Assembly (NCBI RefSeq): GCF_002954705.1
Contig: NZ_MSCO01000002.1
Span: forward strand, 1,168,956-1,232,955
Direction: 5' to 3'
Origin: Aliivibrio sifiae
Lineage (GTDB): Bacteria; Pseudomonadota; Gammaproteobacteria; Enterobacterales; Vibrionaceae
Length of the DNA: 64,000 nucleotides
Below the pieces are notes generated by a model, which had not been told where the DNA came from, searched no databases, and saw only the letters and a program-made list of their open reading frames with translations. Every line of letters begins with the position of its first letter. Within the stretch, counting starts at the first letter, position 1. The position numbers and the translations under genes were made by a program. Shown one piece after another: positions 47,848 to 57,641 of the stretch.

Positions 47848-49329
47848 TTACAAATGCAAATAGTTATCAGTACAGTTTGTTTTTGAATCGCATCGCACAC
47901 AGTTGCGACCAGATTCTTTCGCCTCATATAAGCGATTATCAGCAATACCAAGCAACTCTTGAATCGTCATTTTAGGGTCCGTAATAGTACTCACCCCCAT
48001 ACTGCAAGTCATTGTTAGCTCAGTATCATCAATCAGAACAGAGATCTCTCGAACGACTTCTTGAAGCTTTTTAGCCACGACAAGCGCTTGAGTGCCATTT
48101 TGCTCAGGAACTAAAATCACAAACTCATCACCACCAAAACGGCCCAAGATATCTGAATCACGTAAATTATTTAAACACGCCTCAGCAAAAGCGGTGATCA
48201 TAATATCCCCTACTTCATGACCGTATTGATCGTTATATTCTTTAAAATTATCAATATCGCACATGATAATAGAGAAAGGCTTTCTTTGACGGCGATAAGT
48301 AGCAAGAACCTGCGACGCTTTTAAATCAAAAGAGCGACGGTTGTTGACTCCAGTAAGGTAATCATAATACGCCAACTCTGAATATTTCTCTTTTTGTTCT
48401 TTTGTTCGTTTCACGTAATGTAAATTAAACAATAAAAGACCAATAATGACAAAGAAACAACCCACGATGGTAAGTAAAGAAACCGACACCATGGTTCGTA
48501 AATAATCTTGCTGCTTTGTTACGACAATAATGAAAGGAAGATCTTTAATTTTACGAGCGTAAATTGTATCTATATTGCCATCATTATAAATATCTGAATT
48601 AAAAACGACTTCACCATGTTGGTAAAGCGCTTCCAAAACTTCAGGTTTAATCTTTGCGACATTAATCCTTTTACCAATACGTTCATTTCCTTTTGGCACT
48701 GAGGACAACAATTTAAGATTAGAACTTAGAATCGCAATACCAATAGAAGAAGGTAAATCCAATTGGCTAATAGTCGAATTAAAAAAAGTTAAATTGGTCG
48801 ATATACCGACCATTCCCAAAAAATCGTTGCTTTCATTTGTTATCTTATGGCCTTGAACGACAACATTTCGCTCCGCCAAATCAGTGAAAGGTAAAGTTAC
48901 TACTGTTGTTTTTTCTGGATGCCCTTTAAGTACTCTACAATATTCTCGTTGAGATAAATCAATATTAATAAAAGCCTTGCTGTGAGTTAACAGACAGTCT
49001 TGATTGATAATAAAAGCACTGGTTGCGTTAGGGAGTGCTTCTTCTTTTTCTCTAAGATAATAAAGTTCACGTTGGTAATCTTTAGGATTATTATCTGCCG
49101 AATGCAGGCCACTAAAAGAAAGATCAGCAACCATATCCTCTAAGACAAGAGATGAGTCGTAAAAAGATTTCGTTAACCAAAGATCGACAAAGCTCGCATT
49201 AAAGTGAAGACGATCAATCACTCTAACTCGATCACTTTTATAAGCGTTGTAAATATATGATGCAGAAAGAAAAAAGATAAGGAATCCAATGATCATTGAG
49301 CTATACACAAATGCGCTTCTTTTCCTCAT
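47848..49329 (-). CDS. Membrane diguanylate cyclase with Cache-type sensor
   Basis: 493-residue c-di-GMP synthase. N-terminal membrane segment (SSMIIGFLIFFLSASYIYNA), a periplasmic double-Cache-like sensor (about 35-275), a second membrane segment (VSLLTIVGCFFVIIGLLLF) and a GGDEF domain (about 320-485). The active site is intact (LGRFGGDEFVILVP) and the inhibitory I-site RxxD (RDSD) sits exactly five residues before GGDEF, so product feedback inhibition is likely. The substrate motif DYLTGVNNRRSF is complete. The signal is unknown. Confidence 0.93.
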   Translation of the reverse strand: MRKRSAFVYSSMIIGFLIFFLSASYIYNAYKSDRVRVIDRLHFNASFVDLWLTKSFYDSSLVLEDMVADLSFSGLHSADNNPKDYQRELYYLREKEEALPNATSAFIINQDCLLTHSKAFINIDLSQREYCRVLKGHPEKTTVVTLPFTDLAERNVVVQGHKITNESNDFLGMVGISTNLTFFNSTISQLDLPSSIGIAILSSNLKLLSSVPKGNERIGKRINVAKIKPEVLEALYQHGEVVFNSDIYNDGNIDTIYARKIKDLPFIIVVTKQQDYLRTMVSVSLLTIVGCFFVIIGLLLFNLHYVKRTKEQKEKYSELAYYDYLTGVNNRRSFDLKASQVLATYRRQRKPFSIIMCDIDNFKEYNDQYGHEVGDIMITAFAEACLNNLRDSDILGRFGGDEFVILVPEQNGTQALVVAKKLQEVVREISVLIDDTELTMTCSMGVSTITDPKMTIQELLGIADNRLYEAKESGRNCVRCDSKTNCTDNYLHL

Positions 49330-49682
49330 ACTCTTCCTATATTTTGGGGAAAACTTTATTTCGTGCCGGAATATAACATAGGTAATAAATTTGTAAAATC
49401 AATGCTAATGATCATATATTCATTTATTTACCTAAATTTTCATTGTTTTAACGCCTGTCGTTTAAATAATAACCATTCTTATTTAGTGCCATTCTACTCA
49501 AGCAACAAGCATTAATCCCCCTAATGAAACACTTCTGATTAGAAATTTACTCTGCTCCCTTTATTTGCTGCTTTTATAAACAGAAAAAACGTGATCTAAC
49601 TTGCTTTTTAGCCCTCTTCTTATTACTCTGCCATCCATTAGGTAATTCTTACCTTGCTTCTACTTGTTTATAGGAAATCACC
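49330..49682. other. Intergenic region between the diguanylate cyclase and dbpA
   Basis: 353 bases between divergently transcribed genes. It must contain both promoters. I see no hairpin with a T-run, no repeat and no small ORF with a good ribosome-binding site. Confidence 0.5.
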
Positions 49683-51071
49683 TTGAGCCAAACATCTTTC
49701 TCATCATTAGATCTGAACCCATCTCTTCTTCAAAACCTAGAAACTTTAGGCTACAACGAGATGACACCAATTCAAGCTCAAAGCTTACCATTCATGCTGA
49801 AAGGGAAAGATGTCATTGCCCAAGGGAAAACGGGTTCAGGTAAAACAGCAGCGTTTGGTTTAGGTCTACTCGCTAACCTAGATGTAAAACGTTTTCGCGT
49901 TCAATCTCTGGTTCTTTGTCCTACGCGTGAATTGGCTGACCAAGTTGCGGTAGAGATCCGTAAGCTTGCTCGCTCTATCCATAATATTAAAGTACTGACT
50001 TTGTGCGGGGGCGTTCCATTTGGTCCACAAATCGGCTCACTTGAGCACGGCGCTCATATCATCGTTGGTACCCCTGGTCGTGTAGAAGAACACCTACGTA
50101 AAGGTTACTTAAACCTAGACAACCTAAATACGTTTGTACTAGATGAAGCTGACCGTATGTTAGAAATGGGCTTCCAAGACGCAATTGATATGGTATTGGA
50201 TCACGCACCAGCTAAGCGTCAAAACTTACTGTTCAGTGCGACGTTCCCACCACAAATAAAATCTATTGCTGATCGCATCATGAATGATCCGATCATGGCA
50301 AAAGCAGAAGATAAAGTAGAAAATACTTCTATTGAGCAGCATTTCTATAAAGTAGACGATTTTGAAGACCGTTTAAAAGCACTTCAAATCTTATTACTTA
50401 AGCACCGTCCAGAATCTACCGTTATCTTCTGTAATACAAAACGTGTTACTCAAGAAGTGGCTGACGAGCTTCGTCACTTTGATTTCAGCGTAACTGCACT
50501 TCACGGTGATTTAGAACAACGTGACCGTGATAAAGCGTTAGTTCGTTTTGCTAACAAGAGTACCTCTATCCTAGTTGCTACTGATGTTGCAGCTCGTGGT
50601 CTTGATATCGAATCTCTAGATGCAGTAATCAACTTCGAATTATCTCGTGATCCTGAAGTTCATGTTCACCGTATCGGTCGTACTGGCCGTGCTGGTAAAA
50701 AAGGCATCGCATTAAGCTTATTCAATAACAAAGAAACTAACAGTTTTGCTCAAATTGAAGACTACATGAGCATCACTATTAATGATGAGCCGCTACCAAG
50801 CGAAGATTACCTAAATGAGCGTCCTCACTACCCAGAAATGGTAACGCTTTGGATTGATGGAGGTAAGAAAAACAAATTACGTCCTGGTGATATTCTTGGT
50901 GCATTAACCGGTAAAGACGGCGTTGATGGCAAGAAAGTAGGCAAGATCAACGTGTTTGATTTCCACGCTTATGTTGCTGTTCATAGCTCAATTGCTAAAG
51001 CAGCACTGGATAAGATTGCAACAGGTAAAATGAAAGGCCGTACATTCCGTGTAAGCCGTATGCGCGGTTAA
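49683..51071 (+). CDS. dbpA: ATP-dependent RNA helicase DbpA
   Basis: 462-residue DEAD-box helicase of 50S ribosome assembly. All motifs are present: AQGKTGSGKTAAFG (I), PTRELADQ (Ia), GTPGR, DEAD (VLDEADRML), SAT, and [13 protein letters not shown] (VI). The C-terminal RNA-binding domain (LRPGDILGALTGKDGVDGKK...FDFHAYVAV) is the DbpA domain that recognises 23S rRNA hairpin 92. The start is a TTG at 49683 (MSQTSFSSLDLNPSLLQNL, which aligns with the family N-terminus), with AGGA ten bases upstream; no in-frame ATG fits before MTPIQAQ. Confidence 0.93.
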   Translation: MSQTSFSSLDLNPSLLQNLETLGYNEMTPIQAQSLPFMLKGKDVIAQGKTGSGKTAAFGLGLLANLDVKRFRVQSLVLCPTRELADQVAVEIRKLARSIHNIKVLTLCGGVPFGPQIGSLEHGAHIIVGTPGRVEEHLRKGYLNLDNLNTFVLDEADRMLEMGFQDAIDMVLDHAPAKRQNLLFSATFPPQIKSIADRIMNDPIMAKAEDKVENTSIEQHFYKVDDFEDRLKALQILLLKHRPESTVIFCNTKRVTQEVADELRHFDFSVTALHGDLEQRDRDKALVRFANKSTSILVATDVAARGLDIESLDAVINFELSRDPEVHVHRIGRTGRAGKKGIALSLFNNKETNSFAQIEDYMSITINDEPLPSEDYLNERPHYPEMVTLWIDGGKKNKLRPGDILGALTGKDGVDGKKVGKINVFDFHAYVAVHSSIAKAALDKIATGKMKGRTFRVSRMRG

Positions 51072-51131
51072 TACCATACATAATATATGTAACCTCAGCG
51101 AATACGTAAATCGCTTTGCTGAGGTTATAAC

Positions 51132-51168
51132 AAAAAGGCCGAGTAGATAGCTTCTACTCGGCCTTTTT
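51132..51168. terminator. Bidirectional terminator between dbpA and emrD
   Basis: AAAAAGGCCGAGTAGA pairs perfectly with TCTACTCGGCCTTTTT around a five-base loop. It serves the convergent dbpA and emrD genes. Confidence 0.93.
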
Positions 51169-51207
51169 AATTACGCGATGTTCTAGCGCTAACTATCTGA
51201 ATACTAT

Positions 51208-52410
51208 TTATACCGCTAATGGCATTTCGCTTGATGGCGGAATTGAATGTACTTTACGTAATCCATACACCGCAAGCAATGACATTAAAAACATAATCAG
51301 TCCTACTGGCATTTGGCTGTTAGCTGGGATCATTGATGCAACCATTGTAGCTAAGCCTGCACCTAAGTTCTGCATTCCACCCAATAGCGCACCGGCCGTT
51401 CCCGCATGCTGTGGAAAAGGAGATAACGCACCAGTCGTAGCCGCAGGAAATAGAATACCCGCACCTAAAAAGTACAATACTGCACCACCAATCAATGTTG
51501 ACGCTGTTGTTAGTCCCATAATGCCAGGAACAAGAACAATCGCAGCACCAAGAACAATAGATACCAACCCTACATCTAATGATTTCTTCTCAGACCAACG
51601 CTTTGCAATGACGCTTGATAATGCCGCACCCGCTAAGTAACCAGGAATAGGCAAAATAAACAAAATGCTTACGGTTGTTGCTGGCAGTTTAAGCTTCCCA
51701 CCTAATAGCACACCCGCTGCCGCTTCAAATACAGCCACACCAGCAAACGTTGCAACTAAGCAAATTAAATAGCCTTGGAAACGATGCTCAGACAACACAT
51801 GACGGTAACTCTTCCATACTGGCTCTTTACGGCGAACTTCTAGTGGCAACGTTTCTTTCATTGACGTTGTCATTATAATCAATACCGCAATACTGAACAA
51901 AGCCAAGAACAAGTAGCTTGAACGCCAGCCAAACGCCTCTGTTAAATAACCACCCAATACAGGAGCCAATAATGGAGAAAACATCATACACATACTGATG
52001 ATGCTGTTTGTTCTATGTAACTCTTCACCAGAGAAGCAATCACGAGGGATCGTGCGACACATAACCCCTGCTGCACCAATACCTAAACCTTGAACAAAGC
52101 AACCTGCCAAGAATAATGTGTAGTCATGAGCAAATAAAGCAAGTAACGTCCCTACAATATAGAGAGTTAGGCCTGATAAAATGACAACACGGCGACCAAT
52201 ACGATCAGAAATTGGGCCATAGAAAAACTGTGATAAACCATAAGGAATTAAATACACAGCCATAACTGCTTGTAATGATGCAGGACTTACTTTGAATTCA
52301 CTTGCCATGTAACCAATAGACGGCACATACATAGTTTGGCTCATTTGACCAACAGCAACTAAAATAACGATCAGGAAACTGAACGTCGCAAGTGAATACG
52401 ACTTTTGCAT
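51208..52410 (-). CDS. emrD: Multidrug efflux MFS transporter EmrD
   Basis: 400-residue drug:H+ antiporter (DHA1 type) with 12 membrane segments. The N-terminal VGQMSQTMYVPSIGYMASEF and YGLSQFFYGPISDRIGRRVV segments match EmrD closely. Located in the inner membrane. The gene is convergent with dbpA and single. Confidence 0.87.
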   Translation of the reverse strand: MQKSYSLATFSFLIVILVAVGQMSQTMYVPSIGYMASEFKVSPASLQAVMAVYLIPYGLSQFFYGPISDRIGRRVVILSGLTLYIVGTLLALFAHDYTLFLAGCFVQGLGIGAAGVMCRTIPRDCFSGEELHRTNSIISMCMMFSPLLAPVLGGYLTEAFGWRSSYLFLALFSIAVLIIMTTSMKETLPLEVRRKEPVWKSYRHVLSEHRFQGYLICLVATFAGVAVFEAAAGVLLGGKLKLPATTVSILFILPIPGYLAGAALSSVIAKRWSEKKSLDVGLVSIVLGAAIVLVPGIMGLTTASTLIGGAVLYFLGAGILFPAATTGALSPFPQHAGTAGALLGGMQNLGAGLATMVASMIPANSQMPVGLIMFLMSLLAVYGLRKVHSIPPSSEMPLAV

Positions 52411-52489
52411 GACTGCTCTCCGAAAAACAGCAAAATATTAATAATATAAGTTAAATTAAGTGAATTAATTACAAAATTTAAAAAAGAAA

Positions 52490-52509
52490 AGAGAGCGAAG
52501 TGGCTCTCT
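52490..52509 (-). terminator. Probable terminator upstream of emrD
   Basis: AGAGAGC pairs with GCTCTCT. On the minus strand the stem is followed by TTTTCTTTTTT. It would stop transcription coming from the diguanylate cyclase remnant or rhlE before emrD. The rest of the 283-base gap (52411-52693) shows only a 12-residue mini-ORF on the plus strand at 52584. Confidence 0.7.
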
Positions 52510-52693
52510 ATAATGAGGCGGATAATAAGGTGATTAGCTGAAACAGGCAACCAAATTCAGCCTTCTTTCAGGAGAGATTTTTTATGCTATTTGGATTAGT
52601 TTTTCTAATGAAAATTGCATAATAATAAAGACAATTACATATCCTAATTTTAAATATAGAAAAGCAAGACAAATACGTTTATCTCACTTATCT

Positions 52694-53143
52694 CTATAAA
52701 TTAAGAGAAACCTTCAAAACAACACCATTTCGGCCTTGATTTTTAGCTTCGTAGAGCGCTTTATCTGCCCTATCTAACCACTTAGCGATTGATTCCTTAG
52801 GAGAACGGACTTCAGAAATACCGATACTGCTTGATATACATATTTCACCTAATGATGTATCAACCCGTATCATTCTTATTTTTTCTAATAAAACATTAAT
52901 ATATCGCTCCGCTTCTTGACCATTTTTATTAGGTAAGAGCATGACAAATTCATCATAAAGAGCGAGTTTAAAATAATGGTCATTCTGAGAAAGTACTTTA
53001 GATAATAAAACCGTATTTTTCATTAATAACGCAATGACAAACGAAATAATTAGGATGAAAAAGATAATTGAAATATATGCATAATCTGCCCAAAAATACT
53101 TAGGTTTTGATACGACCAAAATAAAAGGATAGCTAGGCAGCAT
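52694..53143 (-). pseudogene. Diguanylate cyclase remnant, N-terminally truncated with internal deletion
   Basis: 149 codons remaining from a membrane GGDEF protein. The first residues (SYPFILVVSKPKYFWADYAY) correspond to the end of a Cache sensor like that of the gene at 47848 (LPFIIVVTKQQDY), then a membrane segment. The segment reads LALYDEFVMLLPNKNG: LALYD from the start of a GGDEF domain is joined directly to EFVMLLP from the end of the GGDEF motif, so roughly 80 residues with the substrate site are gone. The C-terminal SSSIGISE...ADKALYEAKNQGRNGV is normal. It has no ribosome-binding site; its ATG lies in the T-run of a terminator. It cannot be an active cyclase. Confidence 0.9.
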
Positions 53144-53144
53144 A

Positions 53145-53179
53145 AAAAATCCGATATTGGTTACCCAATATCGGATTTT
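53145..53179 (-). terminator. Terminator of rhlE
   Basis: ATCCGATATTGG pairs perfectly with CCAATATCGGAT around a four-base loop; on the minus strand it is followed by TTTTTT. It lies about 100 bases after the rhlE stop and directly before the diguanylate cyclase remnant. Confidence 0.9.
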
Positions 53180-53280
53180 GAAGGTTTTTAACGATCAGTC
53201 AAATGATCCGGAAAATTTCTTAACTGATCGGCATTAGCTAAGTTAGCTGGTTTTTTTAAAATTCTAGAGCTTATTTACCA

Positions 53281-54786
53281 CTATTTTTGTGGTTGAGGCT
53301 TACGTGCTGGACGTGGCCCCTGACGGCGTGGTTTTGTTCCATCCGCTTTTGGCTTAGAGAAGTTACTGCCATTACCACGGTTTTCACCATTGCCTTTTGA
53401 CTTTGGTTTACCAGAGCTAGTTGGCTTACCGCCATCAATAGGACGCTTCTTATTATTACCGCCCTCTTTCTTAGCAGCTCCGCCTTCTTTATTCTCTGTA
53501 TTACGTCTTGGAGCTGGCTTAGCCCCTTGTCTGTGACCACTGCGGTTTTCACCAGAACGCTGACCATCTCTATGGTCTTGTCTTGGTGCTTTCGCTTTCT
53601 TTGGTTTTTTCGCTTTAATCGGGCGAGTATCTAATCGAGATTCAGGCACTTTTAATGTCGGTTCAAAACCTTCAAGCGTATGACGAGGTAATACTTTTTG
53701 AATCAGACGTTCAATTGCAAATAATTCACTTGCTTCATCTTCACTCACAAAAGAAACGGCTTTACCCGTTGCACCAGCACGACCAGTACGGCCGATACGG
53801 TGAACGTAATCTTCAGGCACCTTTGGTAAATCAACGTTAATGACTTGAGGTAATTGCTCAATATCTAAACCACGAGCCGCAATATCAGTCGCCACTAATA
53901 CTCGAACCTGACCACTTTTGAAGTTAGCTAATGCTTTAGTACGTGCGCCTTGGCTCTTATTACCATGGATCGCTGCAGAGCTAATGCCTTTTTCTTCAAG
54001 CGTCTTCGCTAAACGGTTTGCACCATGTTTAGTTTTGCTGAAAACCAATACTTGTTTCCAATCATTGTCTTTAATTAGCTTAGTAAGAACGCGGGCTTTT
54101 TTCGTTTTATCAACAACGTACACCGATTGTTCAACCGTTTCTGCTGTTGTATTACGTGTTGCTACCGAAATCTCTACAGGGTTATTTACAAGCCCTTTTG
54201 CTAACTGACGAATGTCATCAGAAAACGTTGCTGAGAACAGCAGATTTTGACGATTCTTAGGTAATTTAGCTAAGATTTTTTTAATGTCATGAATAAAGCC
54301 CATATCCAACATACGGTCAGCTTCATCCAATACAAGGATTTCTAATTGATCGAATTTAATCGCGTTCTGGTTTGCAAGATCTAATAAACGACCAGGCGTT
54401 GCAACCAATACGTCCACTCCTTTACGAAGACGTTGCATTTGAGGGTTTGCTTTCACACCACCAAATACTACATCAGACGTTAATGGAAGGTTTACACTGT
54501 ATTTCTCAACACTTTCGTGTACTTGTGCTGCAAGCTCACGTGTTGGTGTTAATACCAATGCACGAACTTGATTAAACTTACGTGTAGGACCTTTTGATAA
54601 ACGCTCAAGAAGAGGCAGTGTAAAGCCTGCTGTTTTACCTGTACCTGTTTGAGCCGCAGCCATAACATCCTTCCCTTCAATTACCGCAGGGATAGCTTGT
54701 AATTGGATAGGTGAAGGAGTGCTGTAACCTTGTGCTTCTACAGCTTTTAAAATAGGGGCAGATAAGCCCAAAGAGGTAAAACCCAT
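53281..54786 (-). CDS. rhlE: ATP-dependent RNA helicase RhlE
   Basis: 501-residue DEAD-box helicase. Q motif region [20 protein letters not shown], motif [30 protein letters not shown] ([13 protein letters not shown]), SAT and [13 protein letters not shown] are all present. The C-terminal 110 residues are a disordered basic tail rich in Lys, Arg, Gly and Pro, typical of RhlE-type proteins. I start at the ATG at 54786 (MGFTSLGLS), which matches the family N-terminus; the frame is open 38 codons further upstream, but those residues are not family-like. RhlE acts in ribosome maturation and RNA turnover. Confidence 0.92.
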   Translation of the reverse strand: MGFTSLGLSAPILKAVEAQGYSTPSPIQLQAIPAVIEGKDVMAAAQTGTGKTAGFTLPLLERLSKGPTRKFNQVRALVLTPTRELAAQVHESVEKYSVNLPLTSDVVFGGVKANPQMQRLRKGVDVLVATPGRLLDLANQNAIKFDQLEILVLDEADRMLDMGFIHDIKKILAKLPKNRQNLLFSATFSDDIRQLAKGLVNNPVEISVATRNTTAETVEQSVYVVDKTKKARVLTKLIKDNDWKQVLVFSKTKHGANRLAKTLEEKGISSAAIHGNKSQGARTKALANFKSGQVRVLVATDIAARGLDIEQLPQVINVDLPKVPEDYVHRIGRTGRAGATGKAVSFVSEDEASELFAIERLIQKVLPRHTLEGFEPTLKVPESRLDTRPIKAKKPKKAKAPRQDHRDGQRSGENRSGHRQGAKPAPRRNTENKEGGAAKKEGGNNKKRPIDGGKPTSSGKPKSKGNGENRGNGSNFSKPKADGTKPRRQGPRPARKPQPQK

Positions 54787-54888
54787 ACTAAAATGTTCTC
54801 TATATTGTTCATTAAGCGCAAAACTGCGAGCGCTGTAGCATACAGTAACTTCTAGATTACTCAATCCTAAAGCGCAGTTTAAAACGAA

Positions 54889-54915
54889 AAAGCCGAGCAA
54901 CTAAGGCTCGGCTTT
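54889..54915 (-). terminator. Terminator of the YebC-family gene
   Basis: AAAGCCGAGC pairs with GCTCGGCTTT around a seven-base loop, followed on the minus strand by TTCGTTTT. It lies 28 bases after the stop codon. Confidence 0.88.
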
Positions 54916-54942
54916 GATTCATTTTGTAAAATTAGGACTCTA

Positions 54943-55662
54943 TTAGTCTTCTAATTCTGCGTTGTGATAAACTTGTTGTACGTCATCACAATCGTCTAGT
55001 AGATCTAAGAATTTTTGGAATTTCTCAGCATCTTCGCCTGTAACCGCCATTGGGTTTTGAGGAACGAATGTAATTTCTTCAACATCAACAACTAATTCAG
55101 GGAACTCAGCAGCCAATGCTGTTTTCACTTTAAAGAACTCAGTGTTTGGAGCGAATACTGTGATCACACCATCTTCAAGTTCGATATCAGTAACGTCAGC
55201 ATCTTGCATCATAAGCGCTTCAAGTACTGCTTCTTCGTCGTCGCCTTTAAACTGGAATACAGCTTGGTGATCAAACATGTGAGCACTTGTGCCTGGGCTA
55301 CCAATCTTAGCGCCAGTCTTAACGAAACATTGACGAACGTCTTGGAAAGTACGGTTACCGTTATCTGTTAAACAGTCAACGATTACGCTTGCGCCGCCTG
55401 GAGCAAAACCTTCATAACGAGCGTGTTGGTAATCTTCACCACCGCCGCCGTTCGCTTTATCAATCGCTTTATCAATGATGTGTGTAGGTACCTGATCTTT
55501 TTTCGCTTTTGAAATAAGATGTTTTAGAGACAGGTTCATGTCTGGATCAGGACCGCCATTCTTAGCACACATGTAAATTTCTTTACCGTATTTAGAATAA
55601 ACTTTGATTTTTGCGCCTTGTGTTTTAGCCATTGAAGACTTGCGCACTTCAAAACTTCTTCC
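54943..55662 (-). CDS. YebC/PmpR family protein (YeeN-like)
   Basis: 239-residue YebC/TACO1-family protein, three-domain layout. The N-terminal [37 protein letters not shown] and [17 protein letters not shown] segments are diagnostic. The [19 protein letters not shown] start resembles the E. coli YeeN branch rather than YebC itself. I chose the ATG at 55662 because GAGAG lies just upstream and it matches the family; the frame extends 19 codons further without support. Family members were described as DNA-binding regulators and, more recently, as translation factors that act at proline stalls. Confidence 0.9.
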   Translation of the reverse strand, partial: GRSFEVRKSSMAKTQGAKIKVYSKYGKEIYMCAKNGGPDPDMNLSLKHLISKAKKDQVPTHIIDKAIDKANGGGGEDYQHARYEGFAPGGASVIVDCLTDNGNRTFQDVRQCFVKTGAKIGSPGTSAHMFDHQAVFQFKGDDEEAVLEALMMQDADVTDIELEDGVITVFAPNTEFFKVKTALAAEFPELVVDVEEITFVPQNPMAVTGEDAEKFQKFLDLLDDCDDVQQVYHNAELED

Positions 55663-55756
55663 CATCGGAATTCTCTCTTTTTTGATTGTGGACTTAAAAT
55701 TATCGGCAGATTCTACCAAATTACTGAGGTGATACGCTAGTAAAGATCAAGGAACC

Positions 55757-55963
55757 TTACGCTACGCCCATTTTTGACTTGTATTTTTCAATAGATTGCT
55801 GAAAAAAGAGACGTTCAGCCTCATCTTCCAGTTTATTTGCTTCTGTTATCCAAAGGTCTGGGCCTGCTTTTGCATTTTTTACCTTCCAAACAAAGAACGC
55901 CGCTTGTTTATCAAGTTCAATTTCGTTTTTCTCTTTTGGAGGCAGTAGTGACAGGTTTTTCAT
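55757..55963 (-). CDS. DUF3283 family small protein
   Basis: 68-residue soluble, charged protein that I recognise as DUF3283, a small family common in vibrios with no assigned function. Features are the N-terminal LSLLPPKEKNEIELDKQAAF and central AKAGPDLWITEANKLEDEAE segments, probably helical. It lies upstream of the YebC-family gene in the same direction with a gap of about 95 bases, so the two may be co-transcribed. Confidence 0.72.
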   Translation of the reverse strand: MKNLSLLPPKEKNEIELDKQAAFFVWKVKNAKAGPDLWITEANKLEDEAERLFFQQSIEKYKSKMGVA

Positions 55964-56304
55964 AACAAGCTCAATTTAATTAATTACGGATAAAGTTTAA
56001 TACTTCACTGTGAAGTTTTCTAGCCCCAAAAAATACATTCACAAAAACAAAACCGACAAGGGTGGCATTCACAAAATAAATGACTTTATGCTCAAATTTG
56101 AAACTCTATCACAATTCTCAATTGTGACACACCCATTAATGTCTTATCTATCAATTAGTGCGGTACTATGTTCACACAATCGATTGGTAATGAATAATCA
56201 AAGTATTATCACTACCTAAATATAAATAGATTTTTTTCGGCTTAATTTCGTAATATAACGATAATGCTTCAATATCAAAATCTTACTGACACTAAGTGCT
56301 CATA
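55964..56304. other. Intergenic region with a TCACAATT palindrome
   Basis: About 340 bases between divergent small genes. At 56109-56127 TCACAATT and AATTGTGA form a perfect inverted repeat around CTC, similar to operator-type sites. No gene with a plausible ribosome-binding site is seen; the open frame at 56010-56219 has unconvincing composition. Confidence 0.45.
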
Positions 56305-56667
56305 ATGCAAAATAATAAACAAATCACGACTCGAAACCTCATCATTATATTCATTGTATTAGCTGTTTTTGGTATTGCTGCAAAGCCTTTCTTATCAAAC
56401 ATTGAACATCAATCTAAAGTAAGAGTTTTAGATAAAATAAAAAAATCGGTAGAACACGCAAATAAGACTCAAAAACTCGATACAACCTCTATCATCGCTT
56501 TAATTAATCCTCAAGATAGCTTATTAGCATCATTTGATGAAAATAAAACCTATATTGGTTTTGCGGATTCCATTGAAGAACTAAAAAATGGAAAATGCTA
56601 CTTTCTTTACACTCAAGAAAATGAAGCGACAACAACACACTCTACAATAGAGAACAGTGGCTGTTAA
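56305..56667 (+). CDS. Hypothetical membrane-anchored small protein
   Basis: 120 residues from the ATG at 56305; a GTG at 56296 would add three. One N-terminal membrane segment (NLIIIFIVLAVFGIAAKPFL) is followed by a soluble domain with two Cys (GKCYFLY and the last residue SGC), which could form a disulphide if the domain is periplasmic. The layout (short basic N-terminus, helix, small domain) resembles a minor pilin, but the Gly-Phe/Glu5 processing motif is absent. I do not recognise the family. The ribosome-binding site is weak. Confidence 0.6.
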   Translation: MQNNKQITTRNLIIIFIVLAVFGIAAKPFLSNIEHQSKVRVLDKIKKSVEHANKTQKLDTTSIIALINPQDSLLASFDENKTYIGFADSIEELKNGKCYFLYTQENEATTTHSTIENSGC

Positions 56668-56746
56668 ATATTACGGCAACAAAAATGCGCCATAAGTAGA
56701 CGCATTAATAATATCACTGTGAAGGTATGAAGGTAGAACTCAATAA

Positions 56747-56941
56747 TTAATGGATAAGGCCCAAGTCTTTCGCTTCTTCTAGCGTAAGACCACTTTCTCT
56801 AATTTCTCGCATTTCTTCAATACGACGACGTGCTGCTACTTTTTTCTGACACTCTGTAATATTTGTTACTACTTCATCAGCAAGATCATACTTGCCTTTC
56901 ATATCGGTGATTTCACCGTGATCAATAGAATTAATAGACAT
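56747..56941 (-). CDS. Hypothetical small charged protein
   Basis: 64-residue soluble protein. The C-terminal half is a basic/acidic helix (KKVAARRRIEEMREIRESGL) followed by TLEEAKDLGLIH. GGAGG lies upstream of the ATG (TTAGGAGGTTATT in minus-strand reading), a strong ribosome-binding site. The family is not recognised. It stands alone. Confidence 0.65.
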   Translation of the reverse strand: MSINSIDHGEITDMKGKYDLADEVVTNITECQKKVAARRRIEEMREIRESGLTLEEAKDLGLIH

Positions 56942-57245
56942 AATAACCTCCTAAATCCATACCTTTCAGACGTATGTTTAGCAAAGCCAATTGCACTTGT
57001 TAAACCTATTTATCTCATAATGTGATCAAAGTTAGGTTTGTGATTTTTTTCCCAAAAAACACTATCTTTAATTGTATCAGTTGAACTACATTTAAGGTTC
57101 TACCCTTAAGAAAATCATTTGAGCTACATCACGTATTTAACGGCACTTGTTCTCTATATCTTCACTTTAAACACTAAAAATTATTTTTATTATTCGTGAT
57201 ATCTACTCAGGTGAGTTACCCTAAGTTTCAACATTGATAAAAATA

Positions 57246-57611
57246 ATGATAACTATGACCATCAACGCCATTGATATTACGGTTCTTACCGAATCATCTT
57301 CAACAGAGTCACTACTAACGACCGCCTCATCAAATACGGCTTCTGGCATTACTTGTGAGAACTGCCAAGCATGCTGCTGCAAATTAGAAGTAATGATCAT
57401 TACAGACACTGGCGTACCAGAAGAGTACATAGACCGTGATGAGTGGGGAAGCGAGGTGATGTTGCGACTGGATGATGGTTGGTGTGCCGCTGTTGATCGC
57501 GACACGCTAATGTGTACGATTTATGAAAATCGCCCGTGGATATGCCGTGAATTTGAAATGGCGTCTTATGAATGTGAAGAAGAACGCAAAGCACAGGGCA
57601 TCGATAAATAG
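57246..57611 (+). CDS. YkgJ-family Cys-cluster protein
   Basis: 121 residues from the ATG at 57246 (ATG at 57255 and a TTG at 57234 are alternatives; none has a clear ribosome-binding site). A Ser/Thr-rich N-terminus is followed by a Cys cluster CENCQACCCKLEV, then WCAAVDRDTLMCTIYENRPWIC, the typical YkgJ/UPF0153 pattern that probably binds zinc or an iron-sulphur cluster. The function of the family is unknown. It lies 30 bases from the convergent ygjP stop. Confidence 0.8.
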   Translation: MITMTINAIDITVLTESSSTESLLTTASSNTASGITCENCQACCCKLEVMIITDTGVPEEYIDRDEWGSEVMLRLDDGWCAAVDRDTLMCTIYENRPWICREFEMASYECEEERKAQGIDK

Positions 57612-57641
57612 ACACCCAGACCTTTAAGTAAAAAAGAAAAC

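Noticed and set aside
52694-53143. Active GGDEF protein
   Set aside because: The GGD of the motif and the preceding substrate-binding segment are missing.
56010-56219. 69-codon plus-strand frame between DUF3283 and the small membrane protein
   Set aside because: No ribosome-binding site, and it contains the palindrome at 56109; more likely noncoding.
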